Positions 17,607 through 25,622 of a stretch of DNA of 64,000 nt are shown here, piece by piece; the first letter of the stretch is position 1; every line of letters starts with the position of its first letter. The stretch is from the NCBI GenBank assembly GCA_963838035.1, contig CAWIPM010000002.1:124001-188000 (forward strand). Reading direction: 5' to 3'. Position numbers and translations under genes: made by a program. The stretch comes from CAVVNN01 sp963838035. Lineage in GTDB: Bacteria; Actinomycetota; Thermoleophilia; Solirubrobacterales; 70-9. The notes under the pieces are model-generated. The model made no database searches. It saw only the letters and a list, made by a program, of their open reading frames with translations, and was not told where the DNA came from.

Positions 17607-18965
17607 TCATGCGCGAATCAGCCCCAGGAGCTCGTCTCTCCTTGCCTCCATGTCCTCGCGGGATACCAGGGACTCGAGGTTGAGGCGGAGCAACGGCTCG
17701 GTGTTGGAGGGGCGGACGTTGAAATGCCAGTCGGGGAAGTCCACCGAGACCCCGTCGAGGTGCGTCTGCACGCCGGCCGAGAAGCGCTCGCCGATCTCGG
17801 CCATCTTCGCCTCCGGGTCGTCCACCTCGCTGTTGATCTCGCCGGAGATGAAGTAGCGCGAGCGGAACTCCTCGATCAGCTCGGCCAGCGAGCGGCCGTC
17901 CTCCGAGAGCAGCTCCAGCATCAGCAGCGCCGGGATCGTGCCCGAGTCGGCGCACCAGAAGTCGTGGAAGTAGTAGTGGCCGGAGACCTCGCCGCCGAAG
18001 ACCGCGCCCTCCTCCCGCATCCGCGTCTTGAAGAAGGCGTGGCCGACCCGCGAGAGGGCGGAGCGCCCCCCCTCGGCGGCGACCAGGTCGGGGACGGCGC
18101 GGCTGGAGCGGGGGTCGTAGAGAATCGTCGCGCCGGGGCTCTTGGCCAGCGCGGCGCGGGCGAGGAGGGCGCAGACGAAGTCGCCGTCGCAGAACTCGCC
18201 GCCGCCGTCGATGAAGAAGCAGCGGTCCGCGTCGCCGTCCCAGGCGATGCCGAGGTCGGCGCCTGAGGCCCGCACCCGCTCGACGATCATCCGCCGGTTT
18301 GCCTCCAGCAGCGGGTTGGGCTCGTGGTCGGGGAACTCGCCGTCGGGCTCGAAGTACATCTCCTCCAGGTCGAGGCCGAGCTTGCGCAGGATCGGGCCGA
18401 CCATCGGCCCCGCCATCCCGTTGCCGCCGTCGACGACCACCTTCATCGGTCGCACCTTCGCCGGGTCGATGAAGGAGATGGCCTGGGCGCGGTACTCCTC
18501 CCAGACGTCGACCTCCTCGAAGGAGCCACCGCCGGGCGCCTCGCCGAGGCCGGCTTCGATCTCACGCCGGACGTCGCCGATCCCGGCGTCGCCGGAGAGC
18601 GCCAGCGCCCCCTCGCGGACCAGCTTGACGCCGGTGTAGGCCTTCGGATTGTGGGAGGCGGTGACCATCGCGCCACCGTCGAGCTCGCGCGAGCCGACCA
18701 GGTGGTAGAGCATCTCGGTCGCGACCATGCCCGCGTCGAGCACGGTCGCGCCCTCGAAGATCATCCCGTCGCGCAGCTCGGCGGCCATCGCCGGCGCGGT
18801 CAGCCGCATGTCGCGGCCGAGCCCGATTCGCAGCTCTCCCGGCTGCTTCCCGCGCAGCCGTCCCAGGACCCGCGCGAAGGCGCGGCCGATCGCGAGCGCA
18901 GTCGTCTCGTCCATCTCGGACCCGTATAGCCCACGGATGTCATACGCCTTGAAGATGGACGTCAA
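17607..18965 (-). CDS. manB: Phosphomannomutase/phosphoglucomutase
   Basis: This 452-residue alpha-D-phosphohexomutase interconverts hexose-6- and hexose-1-phosphates, supplying GDP-mannose or UDP-glucose precursors. The four family domains are complete. The N-terminus FKAYDIRGLYG is characteristic. The phosphoserine loop is VTASHNPKAYTGVK near residue 105. The magnesium loop is GIAWDGDADRCFFIDG, the sugar-recognition loop is GGEVSGHYYF, and the C-terminal phosphate-binding loop is VRPSNTEPLLRLNLE. Its start overlaps the HIT gene stop by 4 bases (ATGA). The PMM/PGM class is clear. Which sugar dominates is not determinable from sequence alone. The symbol follows actinobacterial usage. Confidence 0.93.
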   Translation of the reverse strand: MTSIFKAYDIRGLYGSEMDETTALAIGRAFARVLGRLRGKQPGELRIGLGRDMRLTAPAMAAELRDGMIFEGATVLDAGMVATEMLYHLVGSRELDGGAMVTASHNPKAYTGVKLVREGALALSGDAGIGDVRREIEAGLGEAPGGGSFEEVDVWEEYRAQAISFIDPAKVRPMKVVVDGGNGMAGPMVGPILRKLGLDLEEMYFEPDGEFPDHEPNPLLEANRRMIVERVRASGADLGIAWDGDADRCFFIDGGGEFCDGDFVCALLARAALAKSPGATILYDPRSSRAVPDLVAAEGGRSALSRVGHAFFKTRMREEGAVFGGEVSGHYYFHDFWCADSGTIPALLMLELLSEDGRSLAELIEEFRSRYFISGEINSEVDDPEAKMAEIGERFSAGVQTHLDGVSVDFPDWHFNVRPSNTEPLLRLNLESLVSREDMEARRDELLGLIRA

Positions 18966-19450
18966 AACGCTCCCTTCAGGGCGGCGTAGCTCTGCTCCAG
19001 GGTCTGCGGCATCACTTTGGTGTCGGCGATCACGGGCATGAAATTCGTGTCGCCGCCCCAGCGGGGGACGACGTGGAGGTGGATGTGGTGCTCGACCCCG
19101 GCGCCGGCGACCCGGCCCTGGTTGAAGCCGACGTTGTATCCGTGCGGGTCATAGACCTCCTCGAGGCGGGTCATCGCCCTCTGGGCCAGCCCCATCATCT
19201 CCGACAGCGTCTCGGCCGGCAGCTCCTGGAGGTGACCGACGTGGTCGTAGGGCGCCACCATCAGGTGCCCGTTCGTGTAGGGGAAGAGGTTGAGGATCAC
19301 GAAGCAGCGCTCGCCGCGGTGGAGAATCAGGTTCGCCTCGTCATCGCTCTCTGCGGGCTTGGCGCAGAAGACGCACTCCTCCTCGATGTCCTTGGACGCG
19401 TCCTTCACGTAGGCGAGGCGCCAGGGCGCCCAGATGCGATAGTTGGCCAC
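18962..19450 (-). CDS. HIT-family dinucleoside polyphosphate hydrolase/phosphorylase
   Basis: This 162-residue protein has the histidine triad in VEHHIHLHVVPRWGGD. The central histidine attacks the alpha-phosphate of AP4A-like nucleotides. The N-terminal YRIWAPWRLAYV and the CVFC pair, with the downstream NLILHRGERCFV, match the actinobacterial AP4A phosphorylase type of the family (Rv2613c-like), in which the Cys pair binds zinc. It is translationally coupled to the phosphohexomutase (4-base overlap) and begins 10 bases after CorA ends. In mycobacteria a HIT gene likewise lies near phospholipid and mannoside synthesis genes. Phosphorylase versus hydrolase activity is not decided by sequence. 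Confidence 0.9.
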   Translation of the reverse strand: MANYRIWAPWRLAYVKDASKDIEEECVFCAKPAESDDEANLILHRGERCFVILNLFPYTNGHLMVAPYDHVGHLQELPAETLSEMMGLAQRAMTRLEEVYDPHGYNVGFNQGRVAGAGVEHHIHLHVVPRWGGDTNFMPVIADTKVMPQTLEQSYAALKGAF

Positions 19451-19460
19451 CTCCCGCAGG

Positions 19461-20468
19461 CTATAGCCAGCCGCGCCTGCGGAAGTAGGCGACCATCGCG
19501 ATCAGGATCGCCAGCATTGCGACGACGACGATCCAGAAAGCGGTCATGTTGTGCTCGCCCGGCACCCGCACGTTCATCCCCCAGATGCTGGCGATCAGGG
19601 TCAGCGGCAGAACGATGACGCTGATCGAGGTCAGCACTCGCAGGACGTCGTTGACGCGGTGGGAGATCACCGACTCGTTGGTCTCCTCCAGCGCCTCGGC
19701 GACCTCCTTGTAGTTCTCCAGCATGTCCCAGATCCGCTCGTGGGCGTCGACGATGTCGTCGAAGTAGATCTCGAGGTCGAGGTCGGTTGCCAGGTATCGC
19801 CGTTTGACCTTCTCGAGGTCGCGCAGCACCGGGCGCTGCGGGCGGATCACCTTGCGGAAGTTGATGATCTCCTGCTTGACGTTGGAGATGTCGCGGACGA
19901 CCTCCTCCGAGCGCCCCTCGAAGATGTCATCCTCGAGCGCGTCGAGCTTGTTGCCGATCTTGCGCAGCATCGGGAAGCAGTAGTCGAAGCTGTCGTCGAC
20001 CAATCGGTAGAGGAGATATCCGGAGCCGGGGGAGAAGAGCTGCTCGCGCAGGTCCTCCTTCGTCCGGCAGCGCTCGAACAGGTACTCGACCGGTTGCAGC
20101 GGCTGGTTGGGGATGGTGACGACGTAGCCGGGGCCGACGAAGATGTCGAGCTCGCCGGTGCCGAGCCGGCCGGCCGCGGGGTCGAAGACAGGGAAGTGCA
20201 GGACGATGAAGAGGTAGTCGTCGTAGATGTCGATCTTCGGCCGCTGGTTGCGGGAGAGGACGTCCTCGAGGTCGAGGGCGTGGAAGTCGAAGTGCTCCTC
20301 CAGCCAGGCGCGCTCGAGCGCGCCTGGGCGCTCGATGTTGATCCAGCGCAGGCCGGCGGCCTCGATCTGCTCGACGTTCGGCTTCTGCGGCTCAGCCTGC
20401 GCGGCGGGAGAGTTGAGCTCGCCGCGTCGGGTGACCCGCCGCAGCCTCGGCTTCGGAAGGTTCGGCAT
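19461..20468 (-). CDS. corA: CorA-family magnesium/cobalt transporter
   Basis: This 335-residue membrane protein has a large N-terminal cytoplasmic alpha/beta funnel domain (for example HALDLEDVLSRNQRPKID and DYLFIVLHFPVFD), a long helix and two C-terminal transmembrane helices. The selectivity motif GMN lies in LIASIWGMNVRVPGE between them. A basic end (YFRRRGWL) follows the second helix. CorA pentamers import magnesium. It heads the leftward group CorA-HIT-phosphohexomutase-MBL and diverges from the SAM-riboswitch-controlled operon, so the promoters of both lie between 20469 and 20584. The N-terminal 30 residues are basic and variable. Confidence 0.95.
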   Translation of the reverse strand: MPNLPKPRLRRVTRRGELNSPAAQAEPQKPNVEQIEAAGLRWINIERPGALERAWLEEHFDFHALDLEDVLSRNQRPKIDIYDDYLFIVLHFPVFDPAAGRLGTGELDIFVGPGYVVTIPNQPLQPVEYLFERCRTKEDLREQLFSPGSGYLLYRLVDDSFDYCFPMLRKIGNKLDALEDDIFEGRSEEVVRDISNVKQEIINFRKVIRPQRPVLRDLEKVKRRYLATDLDLEIYFDDIVDAHERIWDMLENYKEVAEALEETNESVISHRVNDVLRVLTSISVIVLPLTLIASIWGMNVRVPGEHNMTAFWIVVVAMLAILIAMVAYFRRRGWL

Positions 20469-20537
20469 CGTTCGGGCTCATCTTCTCGTCGGGCAGCTTC
20501 GACACGGTGACCACTAGGTTAAACGTCGTTCGCGGTT

Positions 20538-20566
20538 CTGACTGAACGAAAAGTCCCTGGTAGGCT
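20538..20566 (+). promoter_or_regulatory. Candidate promoter for the SAM-riboswitch operon
   Basis: CTGACT (20538-20543) and TAGGCT (20561-20566) are separated by 17 bases and lie about 18 bases before the first riboswitch stem. The positions suit a housekeeping-sigma promoter whose transcript starts just ahead of the aptamer. The boxes are imperfect. Confidence 0.35.
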
Positions 20567-20583
20567 TGTTCGCAACATAAGCG

Positions 20584-20694
20584 CCACATCTAGAGGGGTG
20601 GAGGGACTGGCCCAGTGAAGCCCCGGCAACCACCTCGGACGAGAGTTCGAGGGGAGGTGCCAAGTCCAGCAGGTCGATGGCCTGGAAGATGTGG
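20584..20694 (+). promoter_or_regulatory. SAM-I (S-box) riboswitch aptamer
   Basis: The conserved S-box core is present in order: GAGGGACTGGCCC, TGAAGCCCCGGCAACC, a variable stem (CCTCGGACGAGAGTTCGAGGGG), then GGTGCCAAGTCCAGCAG. The closing P1 stem pairs CCACATCT (20584-20591) with AGATGTGG (20687-20694). Bound S-adenosylmethionine stabilises P1. The 3' P1 strand plus two Gs (ATGTGGGG, 20689-20696) is exactly complementary to CCCCACAT at 20719-20726 inside the terminator. SAM binding therefore frees the terminator, and low SAM allows an antiterminator. Genes downstream should be induced when SAM or methionine is scarce. Confidence 0.95.
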
Positions 20695-20711
20695 GGAGAA
20701 GTCCGATCGAG

Positions 20712-20741
20712 ACCTCTGCCCCACATGGCGGAGGTTTTTTT
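20712..20741 (+). terminator. Riboswitch-controlled intrinsic terminator
   Basis: The stem ACCTCTGCC (20712-20720) pairs with GGCGGAGGT (20727-20735), with one G-U pair, around the loop CCACAT. A run of seven Ts follows (20735-20741). The CCCCACAT portion of the stem and loop is the target of the competing antiterminator. It ends 27 bases before the first start codon. Confidence 0.93.
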
Positions 20742-20768
20742 GTTGTCAGCGACGAGAAGGAAGATCGG

Positions 20769-22001
20769 ATGTCTTTGGAGAGCCTGAGGTGCAAGGAGTG
20801 CGGGGCGGCCTACGCGCTGGACGCTCGCTACGTCTGTGAGAACTGCTTCGGCCCGCTCGAGGTGGCCTACGACCTGTCCGGCCTCGACGCTGGGGAGGCC
20901 AAGCGCCGGATCCAGGCGGGGTCGCAGGGGATCTGGCGCTACGCCGACTTCCTCCCGTTCGAGGGGCGGCCCGGCGATCCGTTGGAGCCGGGCCTCACTC
21001 CCCTGCTGCGGGCCGAGCGACTCGCCGAGCAGCTAGGCCTCGACGCCGAGCTGTGGATCAAGAACGACGCCGCCAACCCGACCCACTCGTTCAAGGACCG
21101 GGTCGTCGCGGTCGCGGTCGCAAAGGCCCGGGAGCTGGGATTCGACACCGTCGCCTGCGCCTCGACGGGCAACCTCGCCAACGCCGTCGCCGCCCACGCC
21201 GCGGCCGCGGGCCTCGAGTCCTACGTCTTCGTCCCCGCCAACCTCGAGGAGCAGAAGCTGCTCGCGACCGGCATCTACGGGACCAACCTGGTCGGGGTGC
21301 GCGGCAACTACGACGACGTCAACCGCCTCTGCACCCAGCTTGCCGAGACCCGCCCCTGGGCATTCGTCAACGTCAACCTACGTCCCTACTACGCCGAGGG
21401 CTCGAAGACGCTCGCCTACGAGACGGTCGAGCAGCTCGGCTGGGAGCTGCCCGACCGGGTCGTCTGCCCGATCGCCTCGGGGTCGCTGTTCACCAAGGTC
21501 GGCCGCGGGTTTCAGGAGTGGCTGGATCTCGGGCTCGTCTCCGGCGCCCAGCCGGTCTTCAACGGCGCCCAGGCCCGTGGCTGCAGCCCGGTGGCGACCG
21601 CCTTCGCCGAAGGCTGGGACGTCTGCAAGCCGCAGAAGCCGGAGACGATCGCCAAGAGCCTCGCGATCGGCGACCCGGCCGACGGGCCCTACGCGGTCGA
21701 GCAGGCCCGCAGGACCGGCGGCGCTGTCGACTCGGTCACCGACGATGAGATCCGCGACGGCATCCGCCTGCTGGCCGAGACGACGGGAATCTTCACCGAG
21801 ACCGCCGGCGGGGTCACCGTCGGGGTGTTGCGCAAGCTCGCCGAGCGCGGCGACATCGCGGCCGGCGAACGGGTCGTCGTCTACATCACCGGCGAGGGGC
21901 TGAAGACCCTTGATGCCGCTCGCGATAGTTTCCGCATGCACGAGATCGACCCCGATCTCGCCAGCTTCGAGTCCGAGTTTCGCCAGGAGGTGGGCGTCTG
22001 A
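20769..22001 (+). CDS. Threonine-synthase-family PLP enzyme, probable homocysteine-forming role
   Basis: This 410-residue fold-type II PLP enzyme has an N-terminal zinc-ribbon-like Cys quartet (C8, C11, C23, C26). The PLP lysine lies in PTHSFKDRVV (K109), with the phosphate/PLP loop ASTGNLANAVAAHAAA and VCPIASGSLFTKVGRG. It matches threonine synthases, which act on O-phosphohomoserine. However, it is under a SAM-I riboswitch and its stop overlaps the start of a CysO-like sulfur carrier. Repression by SAM would make little sense for threonine synthesis but fits methionine synthesis. I infer it condenses O-phosphohomoserine with thiocarboxylated carrier to make homocysteine. A plain threonine synthase remains possible. 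ATG 20769 is chosen because the Cys quartet follows directly and the terminator lies upstream. Confidence 0.88.
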   Translation: MSLESLRCKECGAAYALDARYVCENCFGPLEVAYDLSGLDAGEAKRRIQAGSQGIWRYADFLPFEGRPGDPLEPGLTPLLRAERLAEQLGLDAELWIKNDAANPTHSFKDRVVAVAVAKARELGFDTVACASTGNLANAVAAHAAAAGLESYVFVPANLEEQKLLATGIYGTNLVGVRGNYDDVNRLCTQLAETRPWAFVNVNLRPYYAEGSKTLAYETVEQLGWELPDRVVCPIASGSLFTKVGRGFQEWLDLGLVSGAQPVFNGAQARGCSPVATAFAEGWDVCKPQKPETIAKSLAIGDPADGPYAVEQARRTGGAVDSVTDDEIRDGIRLLAETTGIFTETAGGVTVGVLRKLAERGDIAAGERVVVYITGEGLKTLDAARDSFRMHEIDPDLASFESEFRQEVGV

Positions 22002-22273
22002 TGGCAGTAACAGTGAAGATCCCGACGCAGCTGAGGGCTGCGACCGGAGGGGAGGCCGAGGTCGAGGTCTCCGGCGCGACCGTCGGCGAGGTCCTCGACT
22101 CCGTCTTCGACGCGCACGGGGAGCTGCGCGAGCGGATCACCCAGGACGGCGACCTGCGCCGCTTCGTCAACGTCTACGTCTCCGGCGAGGACATCCGCTT
22201 CCAGCAGGGCCTCGACACCGTGATCGACGACGGTGCCGAGGTGACCATCCTCCCCGCCGTCGCCGGCGGTTGA
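22001..22273 (+). CDS. CysO-like ubiquitin-fold sulfur carrier protein (MoaD/ThiS family)
   Basis: This 90-residue beta-grasp protein ends in AVAGG. The terminal Gly-Gly is the site that is adenylated and thiocarboxylated. The stretch RRFVNVYVSGEDIRF and the ending VTILPAVAGG closely resemble mycobacterial CysO, which donates sulfide to O-phosphoserine through CysM. Here the partner gene, sharing one base (TGATG), is a threonine-synthase-type enzyme that would use O-phosphohomoserine instead. No activating MoeB/ThiF-like enzyme and no Mec-type JAMM protease is in the window; they must be elsewhere. Control by the upstream SAM riboswitch links it to methionine rather than cysteine or molybdopterin synthesis. 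Confidence 0.92.
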   Translation: MAVTVKIPTQLRAATGGEAEVEVSGATVGEVLDSVFDAHGELRERITQDGDLRRFVNVYVSGEDIRFQQGLDTVIDDGAEVTILPAVAGG

Positions 22274-22286
22274 CCGCGCTCGTTCA

Positions 22287-22312
22287 CTTTTCCCCCCTCT
22301 AGGGGGGAAAAG
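22287..22312 (+). promoter_or_regulatory. Perfect 11-bp hairpin covering the ribosome site of the next gene
   Basis: CTTTTCCCCCC (22287-22297), loop TCTA, and GGGGGGAAAAG (22302-22312) form a perfect stem. The G-rich arm is the only Shine-Dalgarno-like sequence ahead of the ATG at 22322, so the hairpin could restrict its translation or end the upstream transcript. There is no T-run after the stem. Confidence 0.6.
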
Positions 22313-22321
22313 CGTCGAACG

Positions 22322-23047
22322 ATGAAGCCACCGGTGGTAATCCTTTGCGGCGGGCGGGGGACCCGGCTGCGGGAGCAGACCGAGTCGGTGCCCAAGGCGC
22401 TGGTCGAGATCGGCGGCCGGCCAATCCTCTGGCACGTGATCGGCATCTATGCGAGCCAGGGCTTCGACCGCTTCCTGCTCGCCACCGGGTACCTGGGCGG
22501 AATGATCGAGGAGTTTGCCGCGAGTGAGGGCTGGCCCGCGGGCGTTGAGGTCGAGTGCGTGGACACCGGGCTCGACACGCCGACCGGGGGGCGGATCGCG
22601 GCGCTCTCAGATCGTCTCGAGGGCGACGCCTTCTGCGCCACCTACTCCGACGGCGTCGCCGACATCGACCTCGACGCTTTGCTGGGCTTCCACCGCTCTC
22701 ACGGGGCTCTGGCCAGCGTCACCGTCGTGCGGCCGCGCCTGCAGTGGGGTGTCGCCGAGCTCGGCGAGGGGGACAAGATCCAAGGGTTTGTCGAGAAGCC
22801 GCGCAGCGAGCGCTGGATCAACGGCGGCTTCTTCTGCTTCGAGCCCGGTGCGCTCCTGCATCTGGGGCCGGAGAGCACGCTGGAGCGCGAGCCGCTGGAG
22901 CGCCTTGCGGCGGCAGGCGAGCTGCGCGGCTTTCGCCACGAAGGTTTCTGGGATTGCATGGACACCTACAAGGACGCCGTGGTCCTCAACGACCTCTGGG
23001 CGAGTGGCGAGGCGCCGTGGGCGGCGGCGGCGCCGGGGCCGCGATGA
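22322..23047 (+). CDS. rfbF: Glucose-1-phosphate cytidylyltransferase-like nucleotidyltransferase
   Basis: This 241-residue sugar-nucleotide synthase begins with the NTP-transferase signature VVILCGGRGTRLREQTESVPKAL. GRPILWHVIGIYASQGFDRF, CATYSDGVADID and GFVEKPRSERWINGGFFCFE match the RfbF branch, which makes CDP-glucose from CTP and glucose-1-phosphate. The adjacent gene is a GDP-mannose/CDP-glucose dehydratase-like epimerase overlapping by 4 bases, consistent with a short CDP-sugar pathway, perhaps for a cell-surface glycan. Other nucleotidyltransferases of the same fold cannot be excluded, but the WINGGFFCFE and FWDCMDTYKD motifs favour RfbF. The family usually runs to about 255 residues. 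Confidence 0.85.
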   Translation: MKPPVVILCGGRGTRLREQTESVPKALVEIGGRPILWHVIGIYASQGFDRFLLATGYLGGMIEEFAASEGWPAGVEVECVDTGLDTPTGGRIAALSDRLEGDAFCATYSDGVADIDLDALLGFHRSHGALASVTVVRPRLQWGVAELGEGDKIQGFVEKPRSERWINGGFFCFEPGALLHLGPESTLEREPLERLAAAGELRGFRHEGFWDCMDTYKDAVVLNDLWASGEAPWAAAAPGPR

Positions 23048-24037
23048 CGACTCTCGTCACGGGCGCCCACGGCTTCGTTGCCTCCCACCTGGCCCGGGCG
23101 CTGCTGGAGCGCGGCGACGCGGTGCGGGTTCTGGACCGGCCCGATCCTCGCCTCGCCGACGTCGGCGGGCCCCGCCGCTCGGGCCTGGACCTGCTCGGGA
23201 TCCGCACCGAGGTGGAGCTGGCGGAGGGGGATCTGTGCGACGCCACGGCGGTCAAGGCGGCGGTTGCCGGTTGCGACTCGGTCTTCCACCTGGCGGCCCA
23301 GACGATCGTCGGCGTCGCCCGTTCCTCGCCGGTCGAGACCCTCGAGGTCAACGTTCGGGGCGCCTGGAACGTCTTCGAGGCCTGCCGTGAGAGCGCGGTC
23401 GGGCGGACGGTCTTCGCCTCCTCCGACAAGGCGTACGGGTCCAGCCCGGATCTGCCCTACCGCGAGGACTTCCCGCTGCGGGCCGCCTACCCATACGACG
23501 CCAGCAAGGCGGCCGCCGACATCGTCGCCCGCAGCTATGCGAGCGCGTATGGGCTGCCGATTGCGGTGACCCGGTTCGCCAACGTCTACGGCGACGGCGA
23601 CCTCAACTTCTCGCGGCTGGTCCCGGAGACGACGGTCGCCGTCCTCGAAGGCCGCCGTCCGGAGATTCGCTCCGACGGCAGCCCCGAGCGCGACTTCCTC
23701 CACGTCGATGACGCCGTCTCCGCCTACCTGGCAATCGCCGATGCTCTCGGCGACGGTGAGGCGGTCGGGGAGGCATTCAACGCCGGTGGCGCGGGCCCGC
23801 ACTCGGTCCGCGAGGTGGTCGAGCTGATCGTCGAGTTCGGGGGGGCCGGCGTCGAGCCCGACTTCCAGGGTGGCGGCAGCCCCGACGGCGAGATCGATCG
23901 CCAGTACGTCGACTCGACCAAGCTCAGAAAGTTGACCGGCTGGGCCCCCGCGGTCGAGCTGCGCGACGGCCTCCACCGGACCCTCGAGTGGTATCGGAGC
24001 ACACCCCGAGGCCCGCCCGGCCAAGGTGGCCGCGTAG
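23044..24037 (+). CDS. NAD-dependent sugar epimerase/dehydratase (CDP-glucose 4,6-dehydratase-like), frame break at the end
   Basis: This extended short-chain dehydrogenase has the dinucleotide-binding TLVTGAHGFVASHLARAL. The catalytic triad is visible as S in FASSDKAYG and YxxxK in YPYDASKAAAD, with further family motifs DSVFHLAAQTIVG and TRFANVYGDGDLNFSRLVP. The K in SSDKAYG and the NFSRLVP motif are typical of CDP-glucose 4,6-dehydratases, which fits the RfbF-like gene just upstream. At 24006 one extra C shifts the frame; correcting it gives the ending STPEARPAKVAA and a TAG at 24035-24037, four bases before HMCES. Without the correction the frame would run far into the next gene, which is implausible. 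Confidence 0.85.
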
Positions 24038-24040
24038 CCC

Positions 24041-24838
24041 ATGTGCGGGCGGTTTACGGTCACGGCCAAGGACACGAAGACGATCGCCGATCGTTTCCAG
24101 GTGGAACTGGAGAAGGCCCTGGAGCGCAACAGCGCCGGGAAGGCCCCGCCGCCCACGCGGGAGCGCGCCGAGAGAGCGGCCGCGGCGCTGGGCCGCTTCA
24201 ACGTCGCGCCGACGCAGGAGGTGCTGACCGTGCGCTCCTCCCCCGACCCCGACGAGGCGACGCGCGGCGAGCGTGAGGCGCGGCTGATGCGCTGGGGGCT
24301 GGTGCCACGCTGGGCCAAGGACCTCAAGGTGGGCTACCGGATGATCAACGCGAAAGCGGAGAATCTGACGACGAGCCGCGCCTACGCGCCCCTGGTCGGC
24401 AAGTTCCGCCACCGCTGCCTGATCGTCGCCGACGGCTTCTACGAGTGGATGCGGGCAGAGGACCCCAAGCAGCCGCGCCAGCCCTGGCGCTTCACGGTCG
24501 ACGGCGGGGCGCCGTTCGCCTTCGCCGGGATCTGCACCCGCAAGGAGTGGGGAGAGGAGGGCAACGGCGTCGAGGACGGCTGGCTCTACACCTGCACGAT
24601 CGTCACCACCGAGCCCAACGAGCTGGTCTCCCGGGTGCACGACCGGATGCCGGCGATCCTCTCCACCCCGGACGCCGAGGAGGCCTGGCTCCGCCCCGAC
24701 CTCAGCGTCGAGGACGCGGTGGCGATGTGCGTCCCACTGCCGGCCTCCCGCATGGACAGCGCTCCAGCCAACCCAAAGCTGAACAGGGTGGGCAAAGGCA
24801 GCGAGGGCCCCGAGCTGCTGGTCCCGCCTATCGCGTGA
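24041..24838 (+). CDS. HMCES/YedK-family abasic-site DNA-protein crosslink protein (SRAP)
   Basis: This 265-residue SRAP-domain protein covalently captures abasic sites in single-stranded DNA through its second residue. MCGRF begins the protein, so Cys2 becomes the N-terminal nucleophile after Met removal. The other active-site elements are present: N in FNVAPTQ, E in DGFYEWM, and H in VHDRMPAIL. LMRWGLVPRWAKD and MINAKAEN are family signatures. The length is normal. It follows the epimerase by a few bases but has no obvious functional link to it. Its end overlaps a convergent hypothetical gene by 11 bases. Confidence 0.95.
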   Translation: MCGRFTVTAKDTKTIADRFQVELEKALERNSAGKAPPPTRERAERAAAALGRFNVAPTQEVLTVRSSPDPDEATRGEREARLMRWGLVPRWAKDLKVGYRMINAKAENLTTSRAYAPLVGKFRHRCLIVADGFYEWMRAEDPKQPRQPWRFTVDGGAPFAFAGICTRKEWGEEGNGVEDGWLYTCTIVTTEPNELVSRVHDRMPAILSTPDAEEAWLRPDLSVEDAVAMCVPLPASRMDSAPANPKLNRVGKGSEGPELLVPPIA

Positions 24839-25544
24839 ACGCCCCCGAGGTGCGGACGGTGGTGGAGCCGGCGCCCGTCGTGACCGTGCAGGCGATACGT
24901 GCCGCGGGTGTCGTGGTGGTGCGCCAGATAGAGGCGAAGCCGAGTTCAAGCGCCGCGGCCGAGCGCCCGGGTGGAAGGCCCCATTCCCAGCGCTGGCGCT
25001 GCGGCCGGTAGCTCGCCCACTCCAGCGTGATACCCGGCCTGGCGGCGAAGCGTTCGAAGGCGTCGCCCAGTTCGACCCGCGCGAGTTCGGTGCTGTGGGA
25101 GTTGAACTTGACCAGCGGCCGCTCGGTGACCGGCTGATCGACCAGGTTTTCTGAGGGCAGTGGATAGGCGGCGATTCCTTCGAGAGAGTGAGCGACGATC
25201 GCGTCGTGCGGAACCCGCACGACGCAGGCCACCCTGGCGCGCCCGACCGCGGCGTCGGGGCCGATGCGCAGGGTCGCAGCCTGGCGGTAGAGCCGGAATT
25301 CGCTGACGTTGCGTTCCGTGGCGCGCAGGCTCGCGTCGACGATCTGCGCCGCTCCGCCGCCGGGAATCTGCGCCGGCCTGGAGTCCGGGATCGCCGCCTT
25401 TGCTTCCCAGGCCAGTTCCGTCGCCCCGATCGGCTTGTCGGTGGCGAGCAGCGCCGCCGCAACGCAGGCCACCAGACCCACCGCAATCACGATCAGGGCT
25501 CCGCGCGGCGGGCGAGGGTCGGGCGTCGTGTCGGGCACGGGCAC
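24828..25544 (-). CDS. Uncharacterised membrane-anchored protein
   Basis: From GTG 25544 this predicts about 238 residues: a proline-rich start, one transmembrane helix (GALIVIAVGLVACVAAALLATD) and an extracytoplasmic domain without recognisable motifs. The domain contains VACVVRVPHDAIVAHSLEG and EWGLPPGRSAAALELG, and a single late Cys. The long plus-strand frames opposite it have no family features. I do not recognise the protein. The start is uncertain; GTG 25538 or an upstream codon in the same frame are alternatives. It is divergent from the alpha/beta hydrolase at 25623 and convergent with HMCES. Confidence 0.5.
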   Translation of the reverse strand: MPVPDTTPDPRPPRGALIVIAVGLVACVAAALLATDKPIGATELAWEAKAAIPDSRPAQIPGGGAAQIVDASLRATERNVSEFRLYRQAATLRIGPDAAVGRARVACVVRVPHDAIVAHSLEGIAAYPLPSENLVDQPVTERPLVKFNSHSTELARVELGDAFERFAARPGITLEWASYRPQRQRWEWGLPPGRSAAALELGFASIWRTTTTPAARIACTVTTGAGSTTVRTSGAFTR

Positions 25545-25622
25545 AGGCGCGACAGTATTCGAAGCCGGCGCCGATTCGCCGTCTTCGCATCGCCCGCCTG
25601 CGCACCGAGCTACGGTTGGGGC

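Noticed and set aside
20691..20768. Translation of the threonine-synthase-like protein from an upstream in-frame GTG/ATG within the leader
   Set aside because: That stretch is the riboswitch expression platform and terminator. The conserved protein starts at ATG 20769.
22001..22273. MoaD (molybdopterin synthase small subunit) as the identity of the carrier
   Set aside because: The sequence is closer to CysO around RFVNVYV..EDIRF and the AVAGG end, no molybdopterin genes are nearby, and it sits under a SAM riboswitch.
24038..24276. Extension of the epimerase frame into the HMCES gene as a fusion
   Set aside because: One base change at 24006 gives a normal end (EARPAKVAA, TAG at 24035) just before the HMCES ATG, and the extension has no domain features.
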